Shown here: positions 40,087-49,911 of the stretch, in pieces
Layout of the letters: every line of letters starts with the position of its first letter
How positions within the stretch are numbered: the first letter of the stretch is position 1
Origin: Paramoeba atlantica
Taxonomy: Eukaryota; Discosea
DNA length: 64,000 bases
Direction of reading: 5' to 3'
Assembly (NCBI GenBank): GCA_977017575.1
Contig: CDRNVI010000149.1
Location: forward strand, 186,001-250,000
Notes under the pieces: generated by a model
The model's database searches: none
The model's input: the letters and a program-made list of their open reading frames with translations, nothing else
Told to the model about the DNA's origin: nothing
Program-made: the position numbers and the translations under genes

Positions 40087-41745
40087 ATGTCATTTGAATT
40101 ATTTGATTCGCTTGACGATGTGTTGTCAATTTTTGATGAAGAAGTTTCGTTTTGTACGGAGCTTGGATCCATGAAAAGACATTTGATGTGTTCGAATCGA
40201 GGATCGAGTTCGATGTGTTCGAATCAAGGATTGGTTTCGATTGGTTCGGAACCAGAGCAATCAAGTTTATCGAGTTCGCTGGGTACAAGTTCGACGGTAC
40301 AGAAGTCCTCCAAATCTGTAGAGAAAGAGGAAGATTTTGAGGAGGCTGAGGCCCTTCAAGAGAAGTGTCGAGTTTTACGAAAAGAGAATACGGCTCTTTT
40401 GTTGAAAGATAGTTTGTCAGCCATGGAAAGGGCGAGGGTTGAACTAGTCAACCGGAGGTTGACGAGCTTGAGAAGTACTTTGATGGCTTATGATGTAATT
40501 GGGGTAGAGAAACAACAAAAGCCAAAAGACAAGAAAAGACTGCCCCAAATCCAAGATTTGCCGAAACTGCAAGAAAAAGTCACGATTTTCCAGTTGCTCG
40601 ATTTTGTTTTTCGCTTCCATTCCTGTATGGAGAACCAATGTGTCCCAGAGCCTGATCGAAAGAGATATCTGTTCGAAGCCACACCCAGTTTGATCAGTGG
40701 GTTTCTAAAGATGAGAGAAAACCGTCCATTCCGTGAATTGCTCACGTTGGTTCCAGTAAAGTTGCTAGGTCCAAGGTGGAAGTTGGTGATTTTGAAAGCT
40801 TTGAAAAGTCTCCAGCAAAAGCCAAGTGAGAGACTCGACGCATTTGGGTATCAGTTTAATCTGCTGGTAGCAGCTTCAGGGACAGATCCTCGTTCTCGAG
40901 AGGCGAAGGAGCTTTTGGAAAAAGCAGTTCTCCCAGGTTATCAGCCCTTCTGGGAATTATTGTGTGGAAGTGACTACCTTTTTGAGCCACGAATCTCTGT
41001 AACCAATCTGATTGATATTGGAGCTGCAAGGGAGGGTTCAGCCCTGCTTAACCATTTTTGTGCCCCTGGTCCTGTAGAGCCAAGGAGACCAACAAACTGC
41101 CGGAATTGTGGGAAACCTGGCCATCTTGAGAAAGAGTGTTGGGCTTGAGGGGGTGGAGCAGAAGGTAAAGGTCCATGGCAGCAATTGCGCAGAGATGAGC
41201 CTCAAGAGAGGAGAGGACGCGATTTGGCCAAGATAAGATGTTTCTCTTGTCGGGAAAAGGGTCACTATGCAAATGGGTGTCCAAAAAAGAAAGCTGAACC
41301 GAGGTTGGCTGGACTTGCCGAAGAGGAATCAAACCTGGGGGTCCCTGGAACTGATGTTTCAACATCTGATTTTGAGGATGAGGAAGCTTATTTAGCTTTA
41401 ACTGAAGAAGGATTTTTTGGTTTGGGGGTGGAAGAAGATACGGATGGGCTCCCCAAGATTCCAATCTCTCTTGGGAGGAATGATGTGGAAGTGTGGGCGA
41501 TCTTTGACTCAGGAGCAAGTGCAACACTCGCTGACCCTTCTGTTTTTGACCGTTTAGAAGGAGATTTAGTGAAGAGAAATTTTCGAGTCCGAGGAATTTC
41601 TGGATGTGTTCAAGAAACAGACACAGCAAAGAAAGTCAAAGTTTCAACAATCCAAGGCCAAGCTGAGATTTTGATTTGGACTTTACCTGGTTTAGGGAAA
41701 GATCGAGTACTTTTGAGTGCGGCTGATGGAGCAACTTGGTGTTGA
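40087..41745 (+). CDS. gag-pro: Gag-protease reading frame with one internal TGA
   Basis: ATG 40087 starts a capsid-like protein: an acidic/Ser-rich N-terminus, a helical core (about residues 150-320) and two CCHC zinc knuckles that bind RNA, CRNCGKPGHLEKEC (residues 338-351) and CFSCREKGHYANGC (residues 385-398). TGA at 41146-41148 (codon 354) falls between the knuckles. Reading is open on both sides in the same frame, so the stop is a point change or a readthrough site. The context after it is G-rich (GGGGGTGGA). Downstream is an aspartic protease with DSGA (Asp474 counted through the TGA). The frame closes at TGA 41743, overlapping the pol frame from 41717. The knuckles and DSGA are the strongest evidence. 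If the TGA stops translation, the product is a Gag with one knuckle and no protease. Confidence 0.85.
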
Positions 41746-44700
41746 AATCGAAGGAATCCCACCAGTGTTCCCAGAAAGGAAGAAGTTGTTCCATGAGACT
41801 AACTTAGCGGACAAAGAGGGATGGAGTGGGCCATCTGAAGAGACACGCCTGCCTGAGAATGAAGTTGAGAAAATAATGGGAGGGATTAAAGAAGTTCTTG
41901 AAGAGAATCAGAGATTGCCTGATGGGACTTGTTGTAATATCAGGAATTCGCATTTTTCGATTTCATTGCTCGATCCAAAGCCGGTTTTTACGCGACAGTA
42001 CCCGATTCCAGAAAGATTAAGTGGCAAAGTTCAACAGAGAGTTACTGAATGGTTGGAAAAAGGGTGGATAGTTCCTCTGGAGGATGTGTCCTCAGTGCGA
42101 AATCTCTGGAACACCCCTCTAGTAGCAGCTCCCAAGGTTTCAGGTGGCAAGAAGGAAGATGATATTCGGCTTTGTATGGACCTGAGAGGGGTGAATGCGA
42201 AATCAGAAGCCCCAGACTACCAGCTCCCTACGATTGCTGATTTGATTTTTCGGATCAGAGGTTCGAAAATTTTCTCTGAGTTGGACTTGTCAGCAGCATT
42301 CCACCAAATCAAACTCTCGAAGGACTCGCAAGTAATCTTGGGTTTTACAGGGCCTGATGGGAAACAGTATGTATGGGTGGTGATGCCTTTTGGTCCAAAA
42401 GGAGCAGCAACACACTTTCAGTGGGTGATTGATTCATTGGTGGCGGATTTCCTCGATTTCTTGAGAGCCTATGTGGACAATCTGTTGGCCCATTCACAGT
42501 CTGTGGAAGACCACATTGACCATCTGAAAGTTGTGATTGAAACTCTGACTAAGGCAGGATTCAAGCTGAATTTGAAGAAGAGCAAGTTTGGATTTACAAG
42601 AATTTGGTTTATGGGGATGATTGTTGATGGTGAAACTCGATGGGTGGCCAAAGACAAGTTGGGGTGGTTGAAGAAGATAACTAGACCAACGTCAGGAAAG
42701 AAGGTTTCTGCAATCTTGGGTTTTTTCAATTTCTTCAGAGACTTCATCCCTAACTATGCGAGGGTTGCTGCACCTCTTGAGGAGCTCAGAAAGAAGAAGG
42801 TGATCACAGAGAAAGATTGGAAGCCAGATTGTCAGAAAGCCTTTCAAGATTTAAAGATATTGCTTGAGTCAGCACCACCATTGAGCCAGCCAAATTTTGA
42901 TGAAGAATTTCGAGTTGCGACGGACGCTTCCCAGTTTGGGATTGGAGTTGTTTTGTATCAGAAAATCGAAGGAAAGATTAAATATATTGATTTTGGGGGT
43001 GGTTCATTGAAAGGTGGCCAAAAGAACTACCCAGCGGTAAAGCGAGAACTCTTGGCAATCATATTCGCTCTCAAAAGGTGGAGGCACCTGCTGTTGGGGA
43101 GGAGGTTTTGTATTGAGACGGATCATAAAGCATTGGAGTATTTGAACCAATCGAAGAACTTTATGATCTTAGATTGGCTGCACTTCCTGTTGAATTTCGA
43201 TTTCTATGTGATACATTGCAAGGGAATGAACCATGTGTTACCTGACTCTCTCTCTCGGATTTTTGGGGAACCAGTTAGAGATATGGCGGGAGTTAAGTGT
43301 GTTTTTGATTCACATGAGCTGGTGGTAGATGAGGTCCCTTCCACAGGGATTGGAAAAAAAATGAAAAAGTTGATGAAAGATATTTTGGGAAAGAAGGAAC
43401 CTGCAGAAGAAGACAAACTGGCCTTGATAAAAGCGAAACACAAAGAGAGTCATATTGGAGGACTCGGGCTATTTGAAGCTATGGTGAGAGACGGATTTTA
43501 TTGGGATGGATTGAGGACCCTGTGTGACAAAGTAGCGAAAGGGTGCCTAGAATGTTTGATGTACAATGTTGGGAAAGTGGGATTTCACCCCATCACCCCA
43601 GTTTTGTCGAAACTTCCGTTTGATCACATTGCAATGGATCTGATTATTTTGAAAGTATCTTCAGATGGCTTCACTGTAATCCTATTAGTGATTGATGTGG
43701 CTACGCAGTTTGTGCTTTTACGACCCCTAGTGTCAAAAGAAGCGGTGCAAGTAGCATGGGTTCTATTGAATATTTTCACTAACTTTGGAATCCCCAAGGT
43801 GTTGCAAATGGACAATGACCCTTCCTTTTTGAATGATGTTGTAGAAGAGTTCCGCAAGGCAGCTGAGTTTGTGGCAAGAGCCGTTTTGACTTATTTCCCA
43901 AACCAGAATGGAGCAGCAGAACGCTATGTGGGAGAAACAAAACGATTATTGTTCAAGCTGCTGAAAGGCTACCAGGAGAATTGGGCGAAAATGTTGCCAG
44001 TGGTCCAAATGTCCTTAAATGATCGGATTGTGGGGAGACATATGTCGAGTCCATTTGCCTTGATGTTTGCAAGGAAGTTGAACAAGTTCGAGGATTATCA
44101 GAGTATAGAGTTACAAGAAGTGTCAGAAGAAGATTTAATTGAACGAAATAAGAAGATGATCGATGCGGTGTATCCAGCCATTTTTGGACATTCCAAGGAA
44201 GCAGGAAGGAAATATTCAGAGAGGAAAAATAAGGCCAAGAAAGAGAAAATTTGGGAGGCAGGAACCGAGGTTATGAAGATGGTAGATGTAAGAGGTGCGA
44301 AGAGTGATCAGCGCTGGGAAGGACCATTCAAAGTGGTGGGGTACAATCAGGCAACAAAAGGATACGATTTGATTGATGCAACATGCGCCTTGGTGAAAAA
44401 TGAAGTACCTGCAGTGAGATTAAAAGAGATCCAAGGAGATTTGGAGGAAGGAGAAGGGAAAATACTGGAGATTTTAAAAGTGGTTGACGATCGGATGGGT
44501 GAGGATGGACAAGAATATTTAGTGAAGTGGAAAAATGCGGAGGAGTCGTGGGAAGCTGTGAGTTCCTTCCACTCGTACAAGGTGATTGAAGATTATTGGA
44601 AAAAGAAAGACAAGAAACAAGAGAAGAAGGAACCAAGAAAGAAGAAAGAGGAAGAGAAAGAAGAAGAATCAGAAGAAGAAGAACCAGAGAGGTTTTCGAG

Positions 44701-44749
44701 TACGGGAAGAAGAATTAAGAAGAATCTCCCTAAGGCTGCTCGTGGGTAG
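41717..44749 (+). CDS. pol: Pol: reverse transcriptase, RNase H, integrase, chromodomain
   Basis: One uninterrupted frame of 1010 codons, +1 relative to gag-protease, ends at TAG 44747. The first codon shown (GTG) is only the frame limit. Expression probably needs a +1 shift within 41717-41745. RT blocks are clear (NTPLVAAPK, CMDLRGVN, LDLSAAFHQI, FGPKGAATHFQ). The catalytic box reads YVDN (Asp254, Asn255) instead of the usual YxDD. RNase H has TDASQFGIGVVLY and ETDHKALEYL. Integrase has an HHCC zinc module (HKESHIGG ... CLECL) and a complete D-D-35-E triad (Asp641, Asp699, Glu735). A chromodomain (about residues 917-962, EYLVKWKNAEESWEA) and a Lys/Glu-rich tail follow. The length is normal for a chromovirus. 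Loss of the second active-site Asp should abolish polymerisation unless the family tolerates Asn. Confidence 0.93.
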   Translation: MRLMEQLGVEIEGIPPVFPERKKLFHETNLADKEGWSGPSEETRLPENEVEKIMGGIKEVLEENQRLPDGTCCNIRNSHFSISLLDPKPVFTRQYPIPERLSGKVQQRVTEWLEKGWIVPLEDVSSVRNLWNTPLVAAPKVSGGKKEDDIRLCMDLRGVNAKSEAPDYQLPTIADLIFRIRGSKIFSELDLSAAFHQIKLSKDSQVILGFTGPDGKQYVWVVMPFGPKGAATHFQWVIDSLVADFLDFLRAYVDNLLAHSQSVEDHIDHLKVVIETLTKAGFKLNLKKSKFGFTRIWFMGMIVDGETRWVAKDKLGWLKKITRPTSGKKVSAILGFFNFFRDFIPNYARVAAPLEELRKKKVITEKDWKPDCQKAFQDLKILLESAPPLSQPNFDEEFRVATDASQFGIGVVLYQKIEGKIKYIDFGGGSLKGGQKNYPAVKRELLAIIFALKRWRHLLLGRRFCIETDHKALEYLNQSKNFMILDWLHFLLNFDFYVIHCKGMNHVLPDSLSRIFGEPVRDMAGVKCVFDSHELVVDEVPSTGIGKKMKKLMKDILGKKEPAEEDKLALIKAKHKESHIGGLGLFEAMVRDGFYWDGLRTLCDKVAKGCLECLMYNVGKVGFHPITPVLSKLPFDHIAMDLIILKVSSDGFTVILLVIDVATQFVLLRPLVSKEAVQVAWVLLNIFTNFGIPKVLQMDNDPSFLNDVVEEFRKAAEFVARAVLTYFPNQNGAAERYVGETKRLLFKLLKGYQENWAKMLPVVQMSLNDRIVGRHMSSPFALMFARKLNKFEDYQSIELQEVSEEDLIERNKKMIDAVYPAIFGHSKEAGRKYSERKNKAKKEKIWEAGTEVMKMVDVRGAKSDQRWEGPFKVVGYNQATKGYDLIDATCALVKNEVPAVRLKEIQGDLEEGEGKILEILKVVDDRMGEDGQEYLVKWKNAEESWEAVSSFHSYKVIEDYWKKKDKKQEKKEPRKKKEEEKEEESEEEEPERFSSTGRRIKKNLPKAARG

Positions 44750-44770
44750 TGTTTTTGTTTCAAAAACACT

Positions 44771-44779
44771 GAGGGGGGA
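44771..44779 (+). promoter_or_regulatory. Polypurine tract for plus-strand priming
   Basis: GAGGGGGGA lies directly against the first base of the 3' LTR (44780), the normal position for the RNase H-resistant primer. Confidence 0.85.
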
Positions 44780-45010
44780 TGTGCACAGGGTGCTAGTTTA
44801 GCCCCAGGGGAATTCAGTGAAAGATGAAGCTCAAGAAGGAGAAGAATTATGAACTTGTAGAGTTCAGATATTAGCTGAAGAAGAGAAAGAGAAAGAAACT
44901 CACTTGGGAGTTTCAGAATAAAAAAAGCGCTTGAAGACCATTCTTGAGTCCATTGTTCTCTGTGTGTCGGAGTGACTGTGTGTCTGGTGTGGAGTCAGGA
45001 GGTCGTTCAC
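44780..45010 (+). repeat. 3' LTR of the Ty3/gypsy element
   Basis: 231 bp, same boundaries as the 5' LTR, followed by the TTTGTT target duplication. It retains CpG at 44968 and at 45004-45005. Confidence 0.95.
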
Positions 45011-45191
45011 TTTGTTCATCAGTTATTCAAACTAAGTCTTGTTCAGATAAAGCATTAATCTTTTGGGTGACTCTTTTGTGCCCTACATTTGGTTTTGGCA
45101 TGGGTGTGTGCACTCAACATCCTCCTCCATTCCAGATAAGGTTCAGTGAGAGCATCACCACTTGAGTGGCCTGGTGTTTGAGACTGAAATT

Positions 45192-45400
45192 GAAAGTTGA
45201 CCCATCAATGCATTAACAAATGTCTTATATAAAGTTGACCTATCAATTGCATACTCAGTGTTTTGGCCAATGCTGAAACCTTGAGTGATGTGGGCTCTTG
45301 GAGTGCACACTGGAGAACAAGTTGACCCATGCAACACCTCAGACCCAAAATGGTGACTGTTTGTTGAGGGAGCAAGTTGACTCATGTTTTCTGATGACTC
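45192..45400. repeat. Four dispersed AGTTGACYCATC-type motifs
   Basis: AAGTTGACCCATCAATGCAT and close variants recur at about 45192, 45232, 45314 and 45383. Spacing is irregular (40, 82 and 69 nt). It may be a remnant of a tandem array. Confidence 0.5.
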
Positions 45401-45508
45401 TTGTCTGGTTTGAGCAGGGGAGCAAAGTTTCAAAACAAATCTCTTTCCAGATCTCCAATGATGAGAGTGAAACTGTCATCTTGCTCATGATGAACAGTAA
45501 CAGTTGGA

Positions 45509-45814
45509 TCATTTTTGTTTGTCCAATTTTCTTTTGAGTTCATCAAGGTCCTTACAATTCTCAATCATTTCATTGAGTTGTGTCAGCATTTGCTTCTTTA
45601 CTGCTTGGAGGTCGATTTCCTCTTCTCTTTTCCTTTTGGGTGGTGGAGGGGTTTGGTCAGATTGAGCAAACCACTGGACCAGATTCATGCAATTACTTGA
45701 GAACATTTCAAAAGCTATATGTTGCCATAAGTTGAGATGAGGGAGGACCAAGTCTTGTGTCCCTGGCCAATTCCTTTCACTTTCAAAAGTTTTCCAATGT
45801 TCAGCCAAAGACAT
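45509..45814 (-). CDS. Short open frame of unknown function, possibly an exon or transposon remnant
   Basis: 101 codons from ATG 45814 to TGA 45509. Unlike most frames here it has balanced composition: a Trp-containing N-terminal half (NWPGTQDLVLPHLNLWQHI), a Pro/Lys-rich PPPPKRKREEE segment that could be a nuclear localisation signal, and a C-terminal helix with heptad-like Leu spacing. I recognise no family. It sits in a CpG-poor transposon zone between the Ty3 LTR and the piggyBac fragment, so it may be the last exon of a dead element. Confidence 0.35.
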   Translation of the reverse strand: MSLAEHWKTFESERNWPGTQDLVLPHLNLWQHIAFEMFSSNCMNLVQWFAQSDQTPPPPKRKREEEIDLQAVKKQMLTQLNEMIENCKDLDELKRKLDKQK

Positions 45815-46238
45815 TGAAGATTACTGTGATCAGTGTTTTCTTCATGAGCTTACATCAGGTTGTATTGACCCAGACAATGAAGAAGAAGAAGAAGAAGAAC
45901 TTGAATCAGAGTTTCTTCAAACAATCAGTGTCAAGTCAAGATCACTGAGAATACATCCAGGAATGGGAGTCTCTGGTGAAAGAGTTTCTGTTTGGATCAA
46001 TTAACAAAACAGGTTCTTTTTTTCCCTTTCACAACATCATCACCTTCAACTTCTATGCATAACCTTTTTTTTCAAATCAAACAATCCAATCATCAAAAGA
46101 ATAATAAACACACACTTTTTTTCCTTTTTCTTTTTCTTTTTTGTTCCATTTCTTCAACCTTCACCATCTTCATTCAACCAAAAAACAAACAAATCAGAAA
46201 AGAGACCACAAGAGTGAACATATGGATATAACATCAGA

Positions 46239-46630
46239 TTTTTTTTGAAGGCTCAAAAGGAATATTTGAAGTCACTTCAATCCTAAAAACACTATGATTG
46301 CAAGTGCAGCTTAAGCTCACTCTCATGTAAAGCATTAAACCAACAGTTTTCACTCCAAAACCTGATGGAGGTTGAAACTTGAACAAGCCCATTTCAGGAA
46401 TTTCAAGAGGATGGAACTTTCCCTTGACAATTTCAAGAAAAAATATCACTTTAGTCTCCCCTCAACCAATTATATGAAGTTCATTTCCAAAAAAATATGG
46501 TTTCTTTCTGAACAAACATTCAACTAAAAGTCAATTTGTAGAACCACACCACTATACACTCATTCAGACAGACCTGACAGATCTGTTAACTTGGAGCAAA
46601 GATGGTCTTCATCTTTTTGTTAAAAGCAAC
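46239..46630 (-). pseudogene. Fragment of the same piggyBac family as 36155-38278
   Basis: Minus-strand text matches 37130-37470 of the larger element, including AAGATGAAGACCATCTTTG at ~46600-46618 and the translated VIFFLEIV.GK and KFQPPSG.G.KTVGLML blocks (46330-46450). It has several stops and substitutions and no terminal repeats. This shows the family was multi-copy. Confidence 0.8.
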
Positions 46631-46638
46631 ATGTAATC

Positions 46639-48660
46639 ATGGATGGGGTGATCTCTCATGATGATAATGTGGTTAAAAAAGCAATTAAGGATTTTTGGGA
46701 GGGTCTTCTCAGCACAGAAAGACCATATAACAAAGATTCTCTTGATGAACTGATTGCTGACCACCAACCTCATTTCCCCCCAGTTAAGAAACATAATGTG
46801 GACAGGAAGAAAGTCAATAAACTACTTCAGAGAACCAACAACACCAGCACAGGACCTGATGGTATTCCCTTCTCTTTGTATAAGGCAACACAAGAGAAGT
46901 ACTTTGATATGTGGGTAGAACTAATTCAACAAGCAAGTGAGGTTATGGATTTTCAGGAAATCAATTGATGAAGCAGTAGAATCAGTATATGACTCTTTTT
47001 ACAAAGCTTTGGCAGAGGGGAAAGATGTGACTCTCCTCCAAACAGACTTTTGCAAAGCATATGATTATGTGAATTGTGATGCACTCCTTCATATTCTCAA
47101 AGGTTTGAACACCCCCCTAAAGCAATCTATGTTGTTGAGAAAGTCCTTTGTGAATATGTAACCTGGCTGCTAAATATTGGTGGATCCAAGAGGGGAGGCA
47201 CCAAAGAATCAATCCAAAGATGGACAGGAGTTAGACAAGGATGCCCAATCTCCCCTCTATTGTTTGTGATTGTGTTTGACATCCTCCTTGTGAGTTTGAA
47301 GAAGAAACACAACCCCCAAGATCTGCCAGGCTTTATGGATGATTTGGGGATGGTGCTTTAGAGAGCTGAAACCATCAATTCTCTCACTCCAACCTTTAAG
47401 AAATATGAAGAAGTGACTGGAGCTAAACTGAACTTTAATAAGTGCTTTGTCCTCTCAACTGAGTCTTACAAACCAGTAGACCCCTGGTCTGAGATGGCAA
47501 GACCCAATTACTGTGGTGATGAAACTGAGAGTGAGATTGAGTAAATGGTTATCTCCTCTCAAAGATTGGGAGAAGGTGGTTCAAAAGATGAAGAAAGTTG
47601 GAACAGCAATTAAAAAGAGAGGTGGGAATTTTTGCTCAAGAGTGAAGATGGTCAATACCTATCTAACTCCATGTATAGGATACTTAGTGAGATTCAAGTT
47701 GATCCTAAAATCTGTCACCTCTTTGATGTGGAAATCCCTTTGCTCAGCCCTGGGTGTCTATGCCAACACTAAAACCTCTGTTCTTACTTTATGCTATCCC
47801 CTTTGGACTCAAAGCCTTTCTTCCAAAGTTGTGTTTGGTCAGACCACTTGTGTTGCATATACCAATATATCTCAAATGATTCCAATTGAAATCAAAGACT
47901 TGTATGTGGGGGAAGGAAGAGCTGAATGTGTGGTGTACAACTTGACTCATGCAATTAGATTTTAGCTTAAAAGGAATTTACTTAAATTTCTAATAAAAGA
48001 GCTATCTACAAGAAACAAGTTGTTTCACTTCTCAAACTAAGATTCAAATTGTTGCTCAGCTGTCACTGAGAAAAGGAGTTATGATCTCATCTATTGGAAA
48101 AATGCTCTGTGGCTGAGGGTCTTCTTCAAGCAAAAGGAAGGAAATGTATTTTGCTGAAAATACCCAACTAACAAGAAACTAAGAGTGTGTGGCCTTGTCT
48201 CAAAGTATTTTACCAGGCAAGAAACCTTTGTGGTGAGTGCTGCCCTGCTGAGTTTGTGGCTCACAGTATGTGCAAAAGGAACTAAATCAACCTAGTATAC
48301 TAAAAAAAATTTTAGAAAAATCCTGAGAAAGAATAAAATCCTCCCTTGGCCTCTAAGGACTCAAACCAAGAAAGGATCTAAAAAGAAAAAAAGTTTTAAA
48401 TTCAAAAGCTTTTAAATGTTTTAGAATGGTTCAAGACATACAAACCTTCATCTAGGGGGTGCAGGTTTTGCAGTTTTCAGGGAAGAAAGAGAGATATGTG
48501 GTGGGTTTGAAACCATTCCTCTTGGCTTTAACAATATTGGTGAATTTACAGGCTGCTTGATTAAATCAATGATAAAAGAGATTATAATTGTTGGAGATTG
48601 TATAATTCTTACCAAGGCAGTGTTTAAAACCCATACTAGAAAAAATTATGTTTTAAATGA
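46639..48660 (+). pseudogene. LINE (non-LTR retrotransposon) remnant: reverse transcriptase and RNase H
   Basis: Reading pieces in shifting frames give the RT blocks in order: NNTSTGPDGIPFSLYK (~46840-46880), LLQTDFCKAYDYVN (~47035-47075), TGVRQGCPISPLLF (~47226-47268) and GFMDDLGMVL (~47330-47360, the catalytic Asp pair), followed by a thumb-like VTGAKLNFNKC. A CCHC-like Cys/His stretch occurs near 48215-48280. An RNase H-like domain is visible at ~48461-48650: GAGFAVFREEREICGGFE, then IGEFTGC with the Glu and IIVGDCIILT with an Asp. RT followed by RNase H fits LINE clades such as I or Tad. No endonuclease domain or poly-A tail was found. Multiple stops make it dead. Confidence 0.75.
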
Positions 48661-49911
48661 ATTACTTTGTGAAATTACAAGTTAAGGCTTGAAGGTTTGC
48701 AACACTATAAGCAAAACAACTATTTAAGATAAGAAAAGCTTTGACATTATCTTTGAACTTTAAAAATCAACATTTTATAATCACTTTTAGAACAAAAATT
48801 TTATCAATTCAATAAGAAAATAACTTATTATTGATATTTAGTGATGAAAATAATATTACATGACACCATTCATTCACTGAGAGATTATACATCACCTTTA
48901 AGTTTGAAACAAAGGATATTGTTTTAATAATTGTAAAAATTGAAAAACTCTATCCAATAATACCAACTATAAGCATTAAAGTGATATAGAATTTATTTCA
49001 AGAGGAACAATATATATGGAAGCAATTATGTATTAAAACAACTTTGAGTTTTTCAGTATCTTTTTTACAATCAAAATCAGTTTTATTCATATTCATGATT
49101 AATTAAAAGTGAGCAGCATCAATCTTTTTTTGTAATTCTTTTATATTTTGTTTCAGCTTTTCTTCAAACAAATTACACCTCTCTGCCTCAAGTGGCTCTG
49201 AATCAATAAGAAAAAGTTGTTTTTCACTTTAAACAAAAAAATAAATCTAAGTGAAAGAAATTGCTTTTAAGAAAGTGGTATTAATTCAATCCTTAAGAGT
49301 GGTTTGGATTAATGAAACTTGGTTTCCATTACATTTTTACACATATTTAACAATTTTATCAATTTGAAAAGATTTAATCTTTGTAAAGTGTTTTCACATC
49401 TTTGATTTCACTCCAAAAAGCAGGTTACCCCAAGTTTTGGAAAGTTTTCTGTTTTGTTGTTAGTCAATTTGAAAAAAACAACTTATAGTTGTGAAAGTTA
49501 TTATTTATTCTTTTTTATTTGGATTATTAAGAATTAATTTTTTATAAAAATAATAATATTACTTTATTAAAGTTTAACAAAGAGTTAACTTTTCTTATTC
49601 AAAGGTTTTATAAAAAAAAATGTATTCATGAACTAGAAGTTTTAAATTTTACAATGAAATTACTTCAACAAAAAGGACAAAAGATTTTTTTTTTTTTTTG
49701 TGAAAGAAAATAATAGATTCTTGAAAATGAATTTAGGTGAAATGAAGCAATGAAACAAAAACCAACAAAAACAAACAAAAAACTAAAATTAATTTCAGAA
49801 ATAAAATTAATTTTCTTTATTTGGCTAAAAAAAAATATTTTTCTCAATTTGATTTTTATATTTTTTAAAAAAATAAGATTTTAAATATTCAAAAAAGAGA
49901 AAAAATTTTTT
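48661..49911. other. A/T-rich spacer left of the satellite, no gene
   Basis: Nothing recognisable. The sequence becomes steadily richer in A/T towards 49911. No copies of the 193-bp unit occur before 49912. Confidence 0.6.

Larger units (their letters stand above)
39819..45010 (+). mobile_element. Ty3/gypsy LTR retrotransposon, chromovirus type
   Basis: Direct LTRs of 231 bp flank an internal region coding for gag, protease, reverse transcriptase, RNase H, integrase and a C-terminal chromodomain, in the Ty3/gypsy order. A 6-bp direct repeat TTTGTT borders the element at 39813-39818 and 45011-45016, as expected of a target-site duplication. The two LTRs differ at only two bases (40007/44968 and 40044/45005), so insertion is recent. 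A purine tract precedes the 3' LTR. The leader between the 5' LTR and gag ATG is only 37 nt and contains TGGTTGAAAGTCC, a possible primer-binding site whose tRNA I cannot name. The chromodomain suggests targeting to marked chromatin. Confidence 0.95.
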
